A stretch of DNA of 64,000 nt, from the NCBI GenBank assembly GCA_024398995.1, contig JAKSIE010000005.1, positions 1 through 64,000 on the forward strand, read 5' to 3'. The notes beneath the pieces are model-generated. The model was not told the DNA's origin and made no database searches. It saw nothing but the letters and a program-made list of their open reading frames with translations. The position numbers and the translations under genes are program-made. Positions 7,718 to 15,775 of this stretch are shown one piece after another. The stretch is from Fibrobacter sp. GTDB taxonomy: Bacteria; Fibrobacterota; Fibrobacteria; Fibrobacterales; Fibrobacteraceae. The first letter of the stretch is position 1; the number at the start of each line of letters is the position of its first letter.

Positions 7718-9535
7718 TTACTTGGATTCGTCTTTAAAGGAAATAGTGACCTCGTCGGGAGTCGTGTTTCCTTCAATTGCCTTCATGGCCTGAGTTTCCT
7801 TATTCTTCTTGGCTTCTGTCATTTCGATTGCGGCGGCTTCGTAGTCGGCTTCTGTAACCCACTCGGGCTTCCAGATGACAACCTGATTACGTCCGTTTTC
7901 CTTACCTTGGTACAGGGCCTTGTCGGCCAGCTGGATGCTGCGGTCGGCGCCCAGGCGATGGTCAAAACGGGCAACGCCCAAGGTTACGGTCACATTGATG
8001 GCGTAGTCTGCATAATGGACTGTCATCATTTCGATCTTGCGACGGAAACGTTCGGCAACAATGGTTGCGCCTTCCAGGTCGGTTTCCGGCAGAAGCGTCA
8101 GGAATTCTTCACCGCCGTAGCGGGCGAATATGTCGTACTTACGCAGGAGGCCGCGGATGGTCTGGGAAACAGACTTTAGAACCACGTCGCCGCAGGCGTG
8201 ACCATAGGTGTCGTTGATGGACTTGAAGTGGTCAATATCGATAAAGATAAAGCAGAACGGTTTCTTGGTTCGCTGGCATCTTCCAATTTCGTTTGCGATA
8301 GTTTCGTTCATGTCGCGACGGTTGGGGAGTCCGGTAAGTTCGTCGGTCCTGGAAATGAGGTCCAACTTTTTGTTGGCTTCTTCCAATTCCTTGGTGCGGT
8401 CTCGGACTTCCTGTTCCAACATGTTCCTATGGGCTTCCAGTTCCTTCATTTGGCGCTGGATGGTGCTGTGCATCAAGTTGAATGCCTTGGACAATGTGCC
8501 GATTTCGTCCTTGCGACGGCCCACGTGAATTTGTTCAATATCGAGGTTTCCGTCACTGATCTGGCGGATGTGGCTGGTCAGGCGGTTCAAGGGGAGACCC
8601 AACTTCAGGAACATCCAGGCGGCAATGGCCAAAATAATCAGGATCGCCGCAATCAGGATAATGATACTGCTTTGCTTGATGGAAGCTGCAAGTACGTCAA
8701 TTTCACTTTTGGGCTGGAAGGTGAAAATACCAAAGTCGTAGTTGGAGTCGTAAACATAATTGATGAGGTAATAGTTCTTGTCAATGAGTTTTACGAACCG
8801 AGGAGTCTTCGTTTCAAAATTACGAGGATCTACATCCACCAGGCCCAGCTCTGAAATCTTATGGGTTCCGGAGAGCCACTGCTTGAGGTCCGGGTGGTAG
8901 AGGATTTCTCCCTGGGTGTTTACTGCCACCAAAAATCCTTCCTTGCCTATCTTGTAGTCGGCAAAATACTTCCAGAGTCTGCGGAGGGAGAAGGAGGCTA
9001 CCAGGCTTCCGTCGCCAGAAGCTCTGTTGGTAATGTTTATGCCGAACATTCGTTCGGGAGCAGCATCATTTTCACCTCTGAACCAAGGTGTAATGTAAGG
9101 ACGGTGGGGAGTGATTCGAGAAAAGTCAATAGGGTATTTTGCTTCTGTTTCGATGCCAACCATGGAGTTGTTGCACAGTAGCTGCCCTTGTCTGTCGTAA
9201 ATAGAAACGGTTTCGCCAGAAATGAAAAGCGTGGAAATGTTGTAGCTCTTTAGGTAGCTGGCAGCCGTGTTTTGAACCATGCTCTGGATTTCAGAGGTCT
9301 TTGCCAAAAGGGACAGACGATCTCCGAACTGTTTCATCTCGTTGCTGGCTGTGGCGGCAATCTGGCTAAGCTGTGCGGCGTTGTTGTTGAAGTTCCATTC
9401 CAGCATCAGCTTGGTTTGCTTTTGCGTGTAAATGTAGATGCCGCCAGCGACCACAAAGGTCATGGCAATCGTCAAGATGAAAATGGACTTGACGATGATG
9501 CTTCGAGAGATTCTTACAATTGCGGAGTCTTTCAT
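7718..9535 (-). CDS. Membrane diguanylate cyclase (periplasmic sensor-HAMP-GGDEF)
   Basis: 605 residues. TM1 lies at about 14-34, an extracytoplasmic sensor (Cache-like) at about 35-286, TM2 at about 287-309 and HAMP at about 305-358. A coiled coil at about 355-395 leads to the GGDEF domain (about 395-555). The active loop is GGEEF (residues 474-478), and the inhibitory RxxD site (RKYD) lies five residues before it. Both synthesis of cyclic-di-GMP and product inhibition are therefore expected. The C-terminal 45 residues are polar. It lies 15 bp downstream of a solute-binding protein gene on the same strand, which suggests the binding protein feeds the sensor. Confidence 0.92.
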   Translation of the reverse strand: MKDSAIVRISRSIIVKSIFILTIAMTFVVAGGIYIYTQKQTKLMLEWNFNNNAAQLSQIAATASNEMKQFGDRLSLLAKTSEIQSMVQNTAASYLKSYNISTLFISGETVSIYDRQGQLLCNNSMVGIETEAKYPIDFSRITPHRPYITPWFRGENDAAPERMFGINITNRASGDGSLVASFSLRRLWKYFADYKIGKEGFLVAVNTQGEILYHPDLKQWLSGTHKISELGLVDVDPRNFETKTPRFVKLIDKNYYLINYVYDSNYDFGIFTFQPKSEIDVLAASIKQSSIIILIAAILIILAIAAWMFLKLGLPLNRLTSHIRQISDGNLDIEQIHVGRRKDEIGTLSKAFNLMHSTIQRQMKELEAHRNMLEQEVRDRTKELEEANKKLDLISRTDELTGLPNRRDMNETIANEIGRCQRTKKPFCFIFIDIDHFKSINDTYGHACGDVVLKSVSQTIRGLLRKYDIFARYGGEEFLTLLPETDLEGATIVAERFRRKIEMMTVHYADYAINVTVTLGVARFDHRLGADRSIQLADKALYQGKENGRNQVVIWKPEWVTEADYEAAAIEMTEAKKNKETQAMKAIEGNTTPDEVTISFKDESK

Positions 9536-9550
9536 TGGCTATTAAAATCA

Positions 9551-11077
9551 TTATTTCCGCTTTCTGCGGAAGTTGAACAGGAACCCGAGGATCACCATGA
9601 CGGCGAATACGAAGGGTGCCTTGGAAAGGTTGCTTCTAACGACGGCGTCCTTGTCACTGGAGGCTGAACCAATGGTTGGCTTTACTCCGTGGACATGGAT
9701 CTTTTCATTGAAAATTTTTTGCCACAAAGCATTGAATTCTGCGAATGTCAAGATGTTTGTGGACGGATAGTTCAGGGCCTTGTTGATTTCCAAAGTGTAT
9801 TGCTTGAAAATATCGTACAGTTTTTCTTCAGAGTAGAGAGACTGGATCTCCATCATTTCCCAAACAGTGCTGAACATGGAAACCAGAAGTTGTTCCATGG
9901 AGCCCCATTCAGGAATGGTAGGGTAGGTTCTGCCTGTTTCAAGAGCCTTCACCAGTTCGTTGTAATCTTCATCTTTAGCCCATTCTTCAAGAACTTTTTT
10001 GGAAGTGGGAAGAAGACCGATCTGCTTGGTGTAGGCGTCCAGGTTCTCGTCGTTCACCAGGAAGAGGAGCAAATCCCTAGCTTCGGGACGGTTGTTCTTG
10101 GCGGGGATTGCAAGGTTGCTACCGCCGATGAAGCTAACGCTACCTGCTGCGCCGCGAGGGATGGGAATGACCATGACGCTGTCGAGGCCGATCTTTGCGT
10201 TGGACAAGCCTCCTATGGCTCCGTCATAACGGGTCTGCATTACGATTTCGGAGGTGCTGACAATAAAAGCCAATTCCCCGTTGTTGAAATGCTGGGCAAC
10301 TTCGGCGGTGTTGGTCTGGAGAACCTCAGGTTGGACCAGGGTGTCAATTACAAAGTGAAGATAGCTGGCAATGCCCATGACGGTTTCTTCAGAAAGAATG
10401 TTGGCGCGCCACTTGCCGTTGTCATCCTTCTTGATGAAAGAACCGCCATTGCTCCATACCCAGGGGGCGAAGTTGTGGGGAATGTTCCAGTCGCTCTTGC
10501 CAGGGAAGGCGTAGGCGTGGATTTTTGTGCCGTCTTCCAAGGTTTCGCCGGCGTGCTCAATTTTCTTGACGGCATCCACAAAACCACGATAGGTGGATAC
10601 AGTTTCCTTGGTGATGCCGTATTCCTTAAGGATTCGCTTGTTTCCAAGAACGGGGCGGATATCGATGAACCATGGAACAGAATAGATGACGGTGTCGCCG
10701 TCAAGGTGGGTTGTGTTCCAACTGACGGGAACAAAACGATCAGGCTTAATTTCCTTGAGCCAGGGGTTCAGGGATTTGATTTCGTTGCGTGCGGCAAAAT
10801 AGGGAACCCACGTGGTGCCCAGCTGAACGATGTCCGGAGCCTCCTGGGAGCCGTTCAGAGCCTGGGAAATTCTATTCCACGCTTCACCCCAGTCCAAAAC
10901 CTGGACCTGCGTGGGAATGCCGGTTTTCTTGGTGAAAAGTTCAAGACGCTGTTCCAGTTTTTCCTGAGGGGAGGCTCCGTTGGGCATGATCCAAACGGTC
11001 AATGGCTTTGTTGCTGCCAGAGAGGCCGTAACGGCAAGGGCCGTTGCTAAAATGGATTTTTTGATCGCACCCACCAT
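9551..11077 (-). CDS. Membrane-anchored extracellular solute-binding protein (family 1-like)
   Basis: 508 residues from the ATG at 11077, chosen because AGGAG lies eight bases upstream and a signal peptide follows directly (MVGAIKKSILATALAVTASLA). The body matches sugar-type ABC solute-binding proteins: TVWIMPNG start, LEQRLELFTKKTGIPTQVQV, APDIVQLGTTWVPYFAA, and FIGGSNLAIPAKNNRPEA. The C-terminus ends in a hydrophobic helix and basic tail (FAVMVILGFLFNFRRKRK), so the protein is anchored in the inner membrane. No lipobox and no permease or ATPase genes are nearby. Paired with the diguanylate cyclase downstream, a sensing rather than transport role is inferred. Confidence 0.85.
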   Translation of the reverse strand: MVGAIKKSILATALAVTASLAATKPLTVWIMPNGASPQEKLEQRLELFTKKTGIPTQVQVLDWGEAWNRISQALNGSQEAPDIVQLGTTWVPYFAARNEIKSLNPWLKEIKPDRFVPVSWNTTHLDGDTVIYSVPWFIDIRPVLGNKRILKEYGITKETVSTYRGFVDAVKKIEHAGETLEDGTKIHAYAFPGKSDWNIPHNFAPWVWSNGGSFIKKDDNGKWRANILSEETVMGIASYLHFVIDTLVQPEVLQTNTAEVAQHFNNGELAFIVSTSEIVMQTRYDGAIGGLSNAKIGLDSVMVIPIPRGAAGSVSFIGGSNLAIPAKNNRPEARDLLLFLVNDENLDAYTKQIGLLPTSKKVLEEWAKDEDYNELVKALETGRTYPTIPEWGSMEQLLVSMFSTVWEMMEIQSLYSEEKLYDIFKQYTLEINKALNYPSTNILTFAEFNALWQKIFNEKIHVHGVKPTIGSASSDKDAVVRSNLSKAPFVFAVMVILGFLFNFRRKRK

Positions 11078-11191
11078 AAAAAACACTCCTGGAAAAAATA
11101 AGCAGAGGGGACAGTACGTCCCATACACCCTAGTTTTGTAATTTAATAAAAAAAACGCCCAAAAATCAAAAAAAATGGAGGAGAGGGGGCA

Positions 11192-11563
11192 ATGCTAGCC
11201 GTTTCTGGAATTGTTGTGAAAAAGGGTCGCGTCCTTTTGTGTCGTCGCAGAACAGGTCTCGGAAGGGGGACCTGGGAATTTCCCACCTTTGAAATCGAGG
11301 ATGGTGAGACTGCAGAGGATTCACTGGAAAGGAATTTTTTTGACAGTTTCTCCGTGAGGGTATCGGGGATGCAAGGGTACGGTGCCCGCACGATGGATGG
11401 ACCTCCTTTTGTAAGAATTTTTTTGTATGGTGCCCAAATCAGTGGAAAAATGGATTTTGACGGTGCATATGACCATTGTAAATGGTTGAGTATTAAGGGC
11501 TTAGCGCGTTTTCGCCAGTCTCCGGCTTGTGTGACCGCAATCAAAGGCTTGGAAAGTTTATAG
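11192..11563 (+). CDS. Nudix-fold protein with degenerate Nudix box
   Basis: 123 residues resembling MutT/8-oxo-dGTP-type Nudix proteins (VSGIVVKKGRVLLCRRR, GTWEFPTFEIEDGE). The Nudix box G-x5-E-x7-REUxEExGU is badly degraded. The first Gly region reads TF, the GE glutamate is kept, but the RE and EE metal-binding glutamates are replaced (RNFFDSF). Pyrophosphohydrolase activity is therefore doubtful. It may be a binding protein or a decaying gene, although the frame is intact. GGAGAGGG lies about five bases upstream of the ATG. It is transcribed away from the solute-binding protein gene. Confidence 0.7.
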   Translation: MLAVSGIVVKKGRVLLCRRRTGLGRGTWEFPTFEIEDGETAEDSLERNFFDSFSVRVSGMQGYGARTMDGPPFVRIFLYGAQISGKMDFDGAYDHCKWLSIKGLARFRQSPACVTAIKGLESL

Positions 11564-11573
11564 CGACGGCTTG

Positions 11574-11600
11574 TTGACAATCTTTTTTTTTAATTATATT
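11574..11600 (+). promoter_or_regulatory. Promoter of the DUF3332 lipoprotein gene
   Basis: A perfect -35 TTGACA (11574-11579) is followed by a T-rich spacer and TATATT (11595-11600) at 15 bp. A shifted -10 would give 17 bp. The leader then carries a strong AAGGAG site before the ATG at 11648, so high expression is likely. Confidence 0.6.
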
Positions 11601-11647
11601 TCCACCCGTCGCGGATGCGATAACTCAATCCTTAAGGAGTATAACAA

Positions 11648-12085
11648 ATGAAAAAAGCTATCATCACTCTCGCTTGCGCAAGCATGATCGTTCTCACCGG
11701 CTGCTATGGCTCTAACGCTTGCTTCAACAAGCTCCACAAGTGGAACGGTACTCTTGGTAACAAGTGGCTGAACTCCATCGTTCACTTCTTCCTGAGCATC
11801 TTCCAGGTGTACAACATCTGCCTCGGCCTCATCGACGGCCTCATCCTCAACACTGTTGAATTCTGGACTGGCTCCAATCCGCTCGCTGGTGGCGACTCCT
11901 ACTATGAAAAGGACGCTCAGGGCAACGAAATTGCTGCTGTTAAGAATGCAGACGGCACCATGTCCGTTGAACTCACCACCGCTGCTGGCGAAAAGGCTAG
12001 CCTGATCCTGAAGCGCGACGAAAACGTTATCCGCGCTCTCGACATGGAAGGCAACGTTGTTGCTCAGCGCGAACTTGCTAAGTAA
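11648..12085 (+). CDS. DUF3332-type lipoprotein
   Basis: 145 residues with a lipoprotein signal: MKKAIITLACASMIVLTGC, lipobox LTGC with Cys19. A hydrophobic segment (about 40-72, SIVHFFLSIFQVYNICLGLIDG) and the ending pattern LILKRDENVIRALDMEGNVV match the DUF3332 family of small lipoproteins. Function is not known. It has its own promoter, a strong ribosome-binding site (AAGGAG, seven bases before the ATG), highly biased codon use and a dedicated terminator. Together these suggest an abundant envelope protein expressed as a single-gene unit. Confidence 0.8.
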   Translation: MKKAIITLACASMIVLTGCYGSNACFNKLHKWNGTLGNKWLNSIVHFFLSIFQVYNICLGLIDGLILNTVEFWTGSNPLAGGDSYYEKDAQGNEIAAVKNADGTMSVELTTAAGEKASLILKRDENVIRALDMEGNVVAQRELAK

Positions 12086-12112
12086 TTCTTTTACTTACTG
12101 AAATCGATTTCG

Positions 12113-12147
12113 GAGATCCTCGCCCTTTGGCGGGGATTTCTTTTTTT
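12113..12147 (+). terminator. Intrinsic terminator
   Basis: A 12-bp stem GAGATCCTCGCC/GGCGGGGATTTC (with G-T pairs) and a four-base loop are followed by seven T. It closes the single-gene DUF3332 unit. Confidence 0.88.
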
Positions 12148-12187
12148 ATGTGCATAAATTGAAAATTTTTATGTATTTTGTGAACGT

Positions 12188-12913
12188 ATGAAGATTGTTT
12201 TGGGCAAAAAAATCCAAAAAAACGCAAAAGTGCTCTTCAAGGCGATGGCAGTTCTAGCTGTGGCCTGTCTTTGTGCTTGTGTAGAGGATGACGTTGCCCG
12301 CGGAAACAAGGCTCTTCGTATTGGGGACTACAACCGAGCCATCGTAAACTTCAACAAGGCTCTGGATCAGGATCCGGCACATCGCGATGCCCGTTATGGT
12401 CTTGCCCTTTCGTACTACGCCCTTGCCGAAAGCGAAGAGCGCTTGAATGTTTCCTCCTTTGACTTGTGGGAACGTGCTTCCCGTGAATTTGATATTCTGT
12501 CTAAGGTGGATAGCAGTGGTCAAATTGATGCCAACTATTCTACTTGCTTGTTCTACTTGGCCCGCGCTATGATGCAGGCCGGCAACAGTGATGTGCTCTC
12601 CATGCTGGACAAGTCCATCCGGCTGGATAGCCTGAACTTCTTTAGCTATAACCTAAAGGCCCTGCTGCTTGCGGGCCTGGGCCGTTCCGACGATGCCAAG
12701 AACATTTTCGTCTACATTGTGACCAAGGAACCGAAGTTCAGTTCGGCTTACTTGAACCTGGGCAATATTTACTGGGGCGAAGGCGATATCGAATCTGCAT
12801 GGGACATATGGTCCATGGGTCATGAGGCTCTGCCTAAGGATGCCGCGTTGGAACATTGGACCAAGGTGGCTGAAGATTCTCTAAAGGCAAAAGTTCTATC
12901 GGAAGGCTTATGA
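12188..12913 (+). CDS. TPR lipoprotein
   Basis: 241 residues. The signal peptide ends in LCAC, so Cys31 would be lipidated. Tetratricopeptide repeats follow (about 35-70 NKALRIGDYNRAIVNFNKAL, 130-165, and 185-225 with SAYLNLGNIYWGEGD). TPR lipoproteins act as scaffolds in envelope complexes. Its stop overlaps the start of the kinase gene by four bases (12910-12913), so the two are made together. This makes it the probable extracytoplasmic partner of the kinase. The start has no good ribosome-binding site. Confidence 0.85.
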   Translation: MKIVLGKKIQKNAKVLFKAMAVLAVACLCACVEDDVARGNKALRIGDYNRAIVNFNKALDQDPAHRDARYGLALSYYALAESEERLNVSSFDLWERASREFDILSKVDSSGQIDANYSTCLFYLARAMMQAGNSDVLSMLDKSIRLDSLNFFSYNLKALLLAGLGRSDDAKNIFVYIVTKEPKFSSAYLNLGNIYWGEGDIESAWDIWSMGHEALPKDAALEHWTKVAEDSLKAKVLSEGL

Positions 12914-14082
12914 GCCGTAGCACCGTCAGTTCCAACTCGTTCCTTGACATTGCCGAGGACTGCTGCCTTCTTCACTCTGGTGGAGAGGCCGATGTGTACA
13001 AGGTTTCCGTTTCGGGTAAGGACTGCGTCTTAAAGTGGTACAAGTCCGGCTGCTCCTTTGATGCTGCTGTTCTGGATGTTGTAGCCAAGTCCCGTAATTG
13101 CGGGCATTACCAGTTGCGCGAGTATGGAACCCGAAAGGGAAAGTCTGGTGATACGCCTTATCTTCTTTACGATTTTATTGAAGGTATTGCGTCGGATCAA
13201 TTCCAGAAGTTGTCGGTCCTTGTGGCGCTCTACTCTTTACGCCGTCTGGTTTCTACGCTTTCGGACCTGAGAAAAATTCAGGTTTCCCACGGGGATTTGG
13301 CGCCCTCCAATATTGTGTTTGCGGTGGCAGAATCCAAGACATCCAAAGACCTGCAGCCAGTGGTCATTGACTTTGGCATCGTGGGGCCGGGCGCCTTAGC
13401 CTACGCCGCTCCCGAACGATTCCAAGGCCAGGCTCCTTCCGAAAAAAGCGACCTGTTCAGCCTTGGTCTTTTGCTGTACCGCTGGATTGCCGGCACGAAC
13501 TTGATTGCCGCCAAGGATTTCGAGGAATATGCCGCTGCGAGTTCCTCCATCGACTGCTCCAAGGTGTCCGAAGCGTTGTATGTAAGTGGGGGCTTTTCCG
13601 CCCAGGAATTGAGTGCCTTGGAACCTCTTTGGTCAGGCTTGCTCAACGCCGATCCCGAAGACCGTTTGGAGGACTTTGACGAACTGGACGAACTTTTGGA
13701 AATTGCGCTGGATAAAATTTCCGGTGGCCAGGTATCCTTGGTGGCACAGTTGCAAAAGTTCGTTGCCCAGTTGGAACAGGAAAAATTGGGAGAAATCGTT
13801 CCGACTCCAGAAAAGTGTGAACTGCCTTACAGACTTTTGGGCCAGCCGAAGAAATTGGGATTAGGCAAAATCTTTGTTTTTGCGTTTTTTGGACTTATAT
13901 TGTTGATTGTAGCCCTGTGGTTTGCCGTTGGTTCTAAAGGAACTGATATCGATGCCATGGGAGCCATGCTATTGAAACAGTCGAGAAGCCTGGAAATGGA
14001 TTCGGTCGGAGCCACTCCCGCAGAGGATGTGCCGATGGATGAGATTCTCCAGGATCTTCCTGTACCGGTTTCTGGTAACTAA
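12910..14082 (+). CDS. Membrane-anchored Ser/Thr protein kinase (PknB-like)
   Basis: 390 residues. The kinase domain spans about 18-275, with glycine loop SGGEADVYKV (24-29), ATP-site Lys42, catalytic loop HGDLAPSN (Asp129, Asn134), DFG at 154-156, and APE-like AYAAPERF. The HRD arginine is Gly and the usual Lys after Asp-Leu is Ala, as in some tyrosine kinases and sugar kinases; the essential Lys, Asp, Asn and DFG residues are intact. After a linker, one TM helix (about 320-341) precedes a short periplasmic tail of about 45 residues. The gene sits between a TPR lipoprotein (4-base overlap) and a sigma-54 activator (8-bp gap), so it probably signals envelope state to that activator. Confidence 0.88.
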   Translation: MSRSTVSSNSFLDIAEDCCLLHSGGEADVYKVSVSGKDCVLKWYKSGCSFDAAVLDVVAKSRNCGHYQLREYGTRKGKSGDTPYLLYDFIEGIASDQFQKLSVLVALYSLRRLVSTLSDLRKIQVSHGDLAPSNIVFAVAESKTSKDLQPVVIDFGIVGPGALAYAAPERFQGQAPSEKSDLFSLGLLLYRWIAGTNLIAAKDFEEYAAASSSIDCSKVSEALYVSGGFSAQELSALEPLWSGLLNADPEDRLEDFDELDELLEIALDKISGGQVSLVAQLQKFVAQLEQEKLGEIVPTPEKCELPYRLLGQPKKLGLGKIFVFAFFGLILLIVALWFAVGSKGTDIDAMGAMLLKQSRSLEMDSVGATPAEDVPMDEILQDLPVPVSGN

Positions 14083-14090
14083 GATTTTGA

Positions 14091-15557
14091 ATGAGGTCGC
14101 TCTTGAAAACTGAATCTATGATCGCCACAGAAAAGATGTTGGATGTGGTAAAGATTCTTCTTGACGAAGATCAGCCGGGAACCCTGTTTCCGAAGATTCT
14201 TGAAGTTGCCAAGAGCGTTCTCCGTGCAGATGCTGCCGTCTTGGATATTGCCGGCGACAGCCAGTTGCATTTGAGCAATCCTGAACAGGTTGCTATTTCT
14301 ATTTCCGCAGTAAAGCAGGCCAAGTCCGAGAACAGGGCTGTTATCTGGAACCAGGTGGACGACGATTCCGTTGACCTTTCCAAGTCCATTGTTCAGAACC
14401 AGCTGACAAGCATTATGGTTTCTCCCTTCAGAACCAAGGATTCTGAATCCGGCTACCTGTATTTGCAACGTGCCGCCCGCGAAGAGCCCTTTACTGCCGA
14501 GGATGTTGAGCTTTTTGATTCCTTTGTGGCTGTGTGCGAAAAGTTCGCCATTGCCGCTTCGGACCGCTTTCGTGACAGGCAGTCCCTGGACGTGCTTAAA
14601 AATGTTGTCCGCAAGGATGGTGTGGTATATTCTTCTAATGTCATGGCGGAACTGGTGGCCTTGGCCGACAGGCTTGCCCCGCTGCCTATGCCTGTGATTA
14701 TCCGTGGCGAAACCGGTACAGGCAAGGAAGTATTTGCAAAGTACATCCACAAGCACAGCCCCCGCGCAGACAAGCCTTTTGTTGCTGTGAACTGCGGCGC
14801 CATTCCCGAGAACCTGATGGAATCCCTTTTGTTTGGCCATGCCAAGGGTTCTTTTACTGGGGCAATCGATAACCGTAAGGGCTTTTTTGAAGAGGCTGAC
14901 GGTGGTACCATTTTCCTGGATGAGATTGGCGAACTGCCTATGAACATGCAGGTGAAGCTTTTGCGTGTTTTGCAGGAAAAGCACATTACCCGTGTGGGCG
15001 ACAACCGCGAGATTCCTGTCAACGTCCGAGTGATTTCTGCAACCCATGTGGACCTGGAAGAAGCCGTTAAGGAAAAGCGCTTTAGAGAAGACTTGTACTT
15101 TAGACTGCAAGTGATGCCTATGGTGCTGCCGGCCCTGAGAGAACGTGGTCAGGATGTTGTTCTGCTTGCCGAGGAATTCTTGACCAGGTATGGAGCGGAA
15201 TATGGCCGAGGCAAGTGCCATATGAGTCGCAATGCTGAAAAGGCCCTGCTTGGCTATCATTGGCCGGGCAACGTCCGCGAACTTGAAAACAAAATCCAGA
15301 AGGCTTTGATCCTGGCTGTTCATGGAGTCATCCAGCCGGAAGACCTGGGGCTGGGCGATTTGCAGAGCCGAGCCAAGGAATCTCCCAGGACTCTGAAGGA
15401 AGCCCGCGAAGCCGTGGAACGCGAAGTGATTGGTCGCGCCTTGAAGGACAGTAACGCCAACTTGACGTTGGCTGCAACCATTCTGGGCATTGACCGCAAG
15501 GTTCTCCGTGAGATTATGGAACGCCTTGAAATGAAAAAGGAAGATTTTAAAAACTAG
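14091..15557 (+). CDS. Sigma-54-dependent transcriptional activator, GAF-AAA+-Fis type
   Basis: 488 residues. An N-terminal GAF-like sensor (about 10-160) has no receiver Asp. The AAA+ domain (about 185-415) has Walker A GETGTGKE (about 206), the sigma-54 contact loop GSFTGA (about 253; canonical GAFTGA with Ala to Ser), Walker B IFLDEIGE (about 274) and the arginine finger region FREDLYFRL. A Fis-type helix-turn-helix follows (about 450-485, NLTLAATILGIDRKVLREIME). It should remodel closed RNA polymerase-sigma-54 complexes. The next gene downstream has a sigma-54 promoter, its most likely target. Absence of a receiver domain fits control by the adjacent Ser/Thr kinase or by a GAF ligand. Confidence 0.93.
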   Translation: MRSLLKTESMIATEKMLDVVKILLDEDQPGTLFPKILEVAKSVLRADAAVLDIAGDSQLHLSNPEQVAISISAVKQAKSENRAVIWNQVDDDSVDLSKSIVQNQLTSIMVSPFRTKDSESGYLYLQRAAREEPFTAEDVELFDSFVAVCEKFAIAASDRFRDRQSLDVLKNVVRKDGVVYSSNVMAELVALADRLAPLPMPVIIRGETGTGKEVFAKYIHKHSPRADKPFVAVNCGAIPENLMESLLFGHAKGSFTGAIDNRKGFFEEADGGTIFLDEIGELPMNMQVKLLRVLQEKHITRVGDNREIPVNVRVISATHVDLEEAVKEKRFREDLYFRLQVMPMVLPALRERGQDVVLLAEEFLTRYGAEYGRGKCHMSRNAEKALLGYHWPGNVRELENKIQKALILAVHGVIQPEDLGLGDLQSRAKESPRTLKEAREAVEREVIGRALKDSNANLTLAATILGIDRKVLREIMERLEMKKEDFKN

Positions 15558-15634
15558 GGTATTGGAATCTAATAGCGAGGACCGTGCATCAGAAAAAAAC
15601 GGGATTGGCAATTTTTGGGATATTTTGTCACATT

Positions 15635-15648
15635 GGAACCTAGGTTCC
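15635..15648. promoter_or_regulatory. 14-bp palindrome GGAACCTAGGTTCC, candidate activator site
   Basis: It is perfectly self-complementary and centred about 132 bp upstream of the predicted sigma-54 transcription start. That is within the usual -80 to -150 range for enhancer-like sites of sigma-54 activators. No T-run follows, so it is not a terminator. Confidence 0.5.
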
Positions 15649-15706
15649 CGAAAAAATATACCCGGATTAAGGTTGTTTTTTTATATTAAATGAGAGAATA
15701 ACCGAA

Positions 15707-15727
15707 ATTAGACGAAAAACGTCTAAT
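15707..15727. promoter_or_regulatory. Inverted repeat ATTAGACG-N5-CGTCTAAT
   Basis: Perfect 8-bp arms with a five-base A spacer, centred about 57 bp upstream of the predicted start. It could be a proximal activator site or a site for a second factor. No T-tract follows. Confidence 0.5.
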
Positions 15728-15746
15728 GGATCGCCAAAACGGATAG

Positions 15747-15763
15747 TTGGCACGGAATTTGCA
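15747..15763 (+). promoter_or_regulatory. Sigma-54 (-24/-12) promoter
   Basis: TTGGCACGGAATTTGCA matches the consensus TGGCACG-N4-TTGC(A/T) at every conserved position, with GG at 15749-15750 and GC at 15761-15762 in correct spacing. Transcription should begin near 15774. Confidence 0.9.
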
Positions 15764-15775
15764 AAAACTGAAGGC

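Noticed and set aside
11050-11128. Earlier ATG at 11128 for the solute-binding protein
   Set aside because: The extra 17 residues (Cys- and Phe-rich) spoil the signal peptide, and the AGGAG site fits the ATG at 11077.
15707-15727. Rho-independent terminator of the sigma-54 activator gene
   Set aside because: The perfect stem is followed by a mixed sequence (GGATCGCC), not by a T-run.
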